A DNA stretch of 52,660 bases from an uncultured Bacteroidota bacterium (GTDB lineage Bacteria > Bacteroidota > Bacteroidia > B-17B0 > Aurantibacillaceae), in assembly GCA_903834765.1 (NCBI GenBank), contig CAILKE010000074.1, positions 1 to 52,660 on the forward strand, read 5' to 3'. The notes beneath the pieces were generated by a model, which worked only from the letters and a program-made list of their open reading frames with translations, did not search any database and had not been told where the DNA came from. This document shows positions 52,289 through 52,660 of the stretch, in pieces; the first letter of the stretch is position 1, and every line of letters begins with the position of its first letter. The position numbers and the translations under genes were made by a program.

Positions 52289-52660
52289 AACACAGAGAGC
52301 CGGAGTAACTAGAGTTCTCAGAGCTAATTTACTAAATAGCGATGCGGTGTTACAAAAAACCTTCTCTGTGAATTCCTTTTCTCATCAACTCCGTGTTAAA
52401 AATTCTTTACAGCCTTGAGTTTTCCAACACAGAGATACAGAGTGCCCTGAGTTTACAGAGTTTATTTGCGAAACTAATTGTGTGGCGCTATAAAAAATTC
52501 TTCTCTGTGAATTCCTTTTCTCATCAACTCCGTGTTAAATAATTCTTTACAGCCTTGAGTTTTCCAACACAGAGATACAGAGTGCCCTGAGTTTACAGAG
52601 TTTATTTGCGAAACTAATTGTGTGGCGCTATAAAAAATTCTTCTCTGTGAATTCCTTTTC
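52289..52660. repeat. About 140-bp tandem repeat, 2.7 copies, running off the window
   Basis: Three units start with AACACAGAG at 52289, 52426 and 52566. Copy 2 (140 bp) and the visible 95 bp of copy 3 are identical; copy 1 (137 bp) shares mainly its second half. Each unit contains CACAGAG and CTCTGTG in opposite orientation, plus ACTCCGTGTTAAA, so each can fold back. No ORF is present after the kdsC stop. Confidence 0.9.

Noticed and set aside
52289-52660. CRISPR array
   Set aside because: The whole 140-bp unit repeats without variable spacers, and no cas gene is present.

Overview
The window is a chromosomal stretch from an AT-rich member of the Bacteroidota, probably Flavobacteriales or a near relative. 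The evidence is the genes and signals themselves: a type IX secretion (T9SS) C-terminal sorting domain, a giant beta-helix/GEVED/Ig-like surface protein, an OmpA-family protein with TPR and WD40-like repeats, a DUF5777 barrel with YceI and haem-motif lipoproteins, a DUF5522 mini-protein, ORF6N, and many promoters of the TTTG / TAnnTTTG type used by the Bacteroidota sigma factor. Start codons seldom have a clear Shine-Dalgarno sequence. Nothing looks like an integrated phage, plasmid or CRISPR array. Most of the window is core genome with scattered palindromic repeats. Layout: (1) 1-4378, a giant secreted or surface protein on the minus strand, cut by the window edge. (2) 4538-13533, mainly plus strand: YjbR/MmcQ protein, small conserved ORF, 2-oxoacid dehydrogenase E2, OmpA-family protein, methyltransferase, ZIP metal transporter, PriA. 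(3) 13537-17078, minus: ORF6N protein, ABC-F ATPase, CdaA-type diadenylate cyclase. (4) 17338-20446, plus: a three-gene operon (GNAT-like acyltransferase, PAP2/AUR1-like membrane enzyme, BtrH-like protein) that may modify sphingolipids or other lipids. (5) 20464-22470, minus: a PLP-dependent desulfhydrase/deaminase and an OmpL-like porin. (6) 22529-27062, plus: DUF5522 protein, unknown membrane protein, MlaD/MCE protein and two Fe-S electron-transfer proteins of HdrC/HdrB type. (7) 27089-27632: a decayed outer-membrane protein gene. (8) 27751-29783: NADP-isocitrate dehydrogenase, NfuA-like Fe-S scaffold, GNAT. (9) 29857-33243: a large T9SS-exported BNR-repeat protein. (10) 33586-35200: lytic transglycosylase and a protein with a Cys/His-rich tail. 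(11) 35293-37563, minus: YceI, DUF5777 barrel and two haem-motif lipoproteins, divergent from two tandem response-regulator/histidine-kinase pairs (37750-41715). (12) 41767-46732, plus: hotdog thioesterase, riboflavin synthase, AsnRS, FeoA, FeoB. (13) ChaN-like protein (minus), CysQ (plus), GT39-like glycosyltransferase (minus), tRNA-Leu(GAG), a DUF2520 Rossmann protein and KdsC (plus), ending in a roughly 140-bp tandem repeat that runs off the window. The points that most deserve a second look are: the acyltransferase/PAP2/BtrH operon; two similar leaders, each with a tiny ORF starting MTYTI, upstream of the ZIP transporter and the MlaD gene; a 119-nt near-complete hairpin before chaN; a palindromic repeat translated inside the ABC-F protein; the Cys/His-tailed protein; the tandem two-component pairs; and a set of genes whose start codon lies 3-6 nt after a TAnnTTTG-like box, suggesting leaderless mRNAs. 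All functional calls rest on reading motifs and family resemblance; no database search was run.
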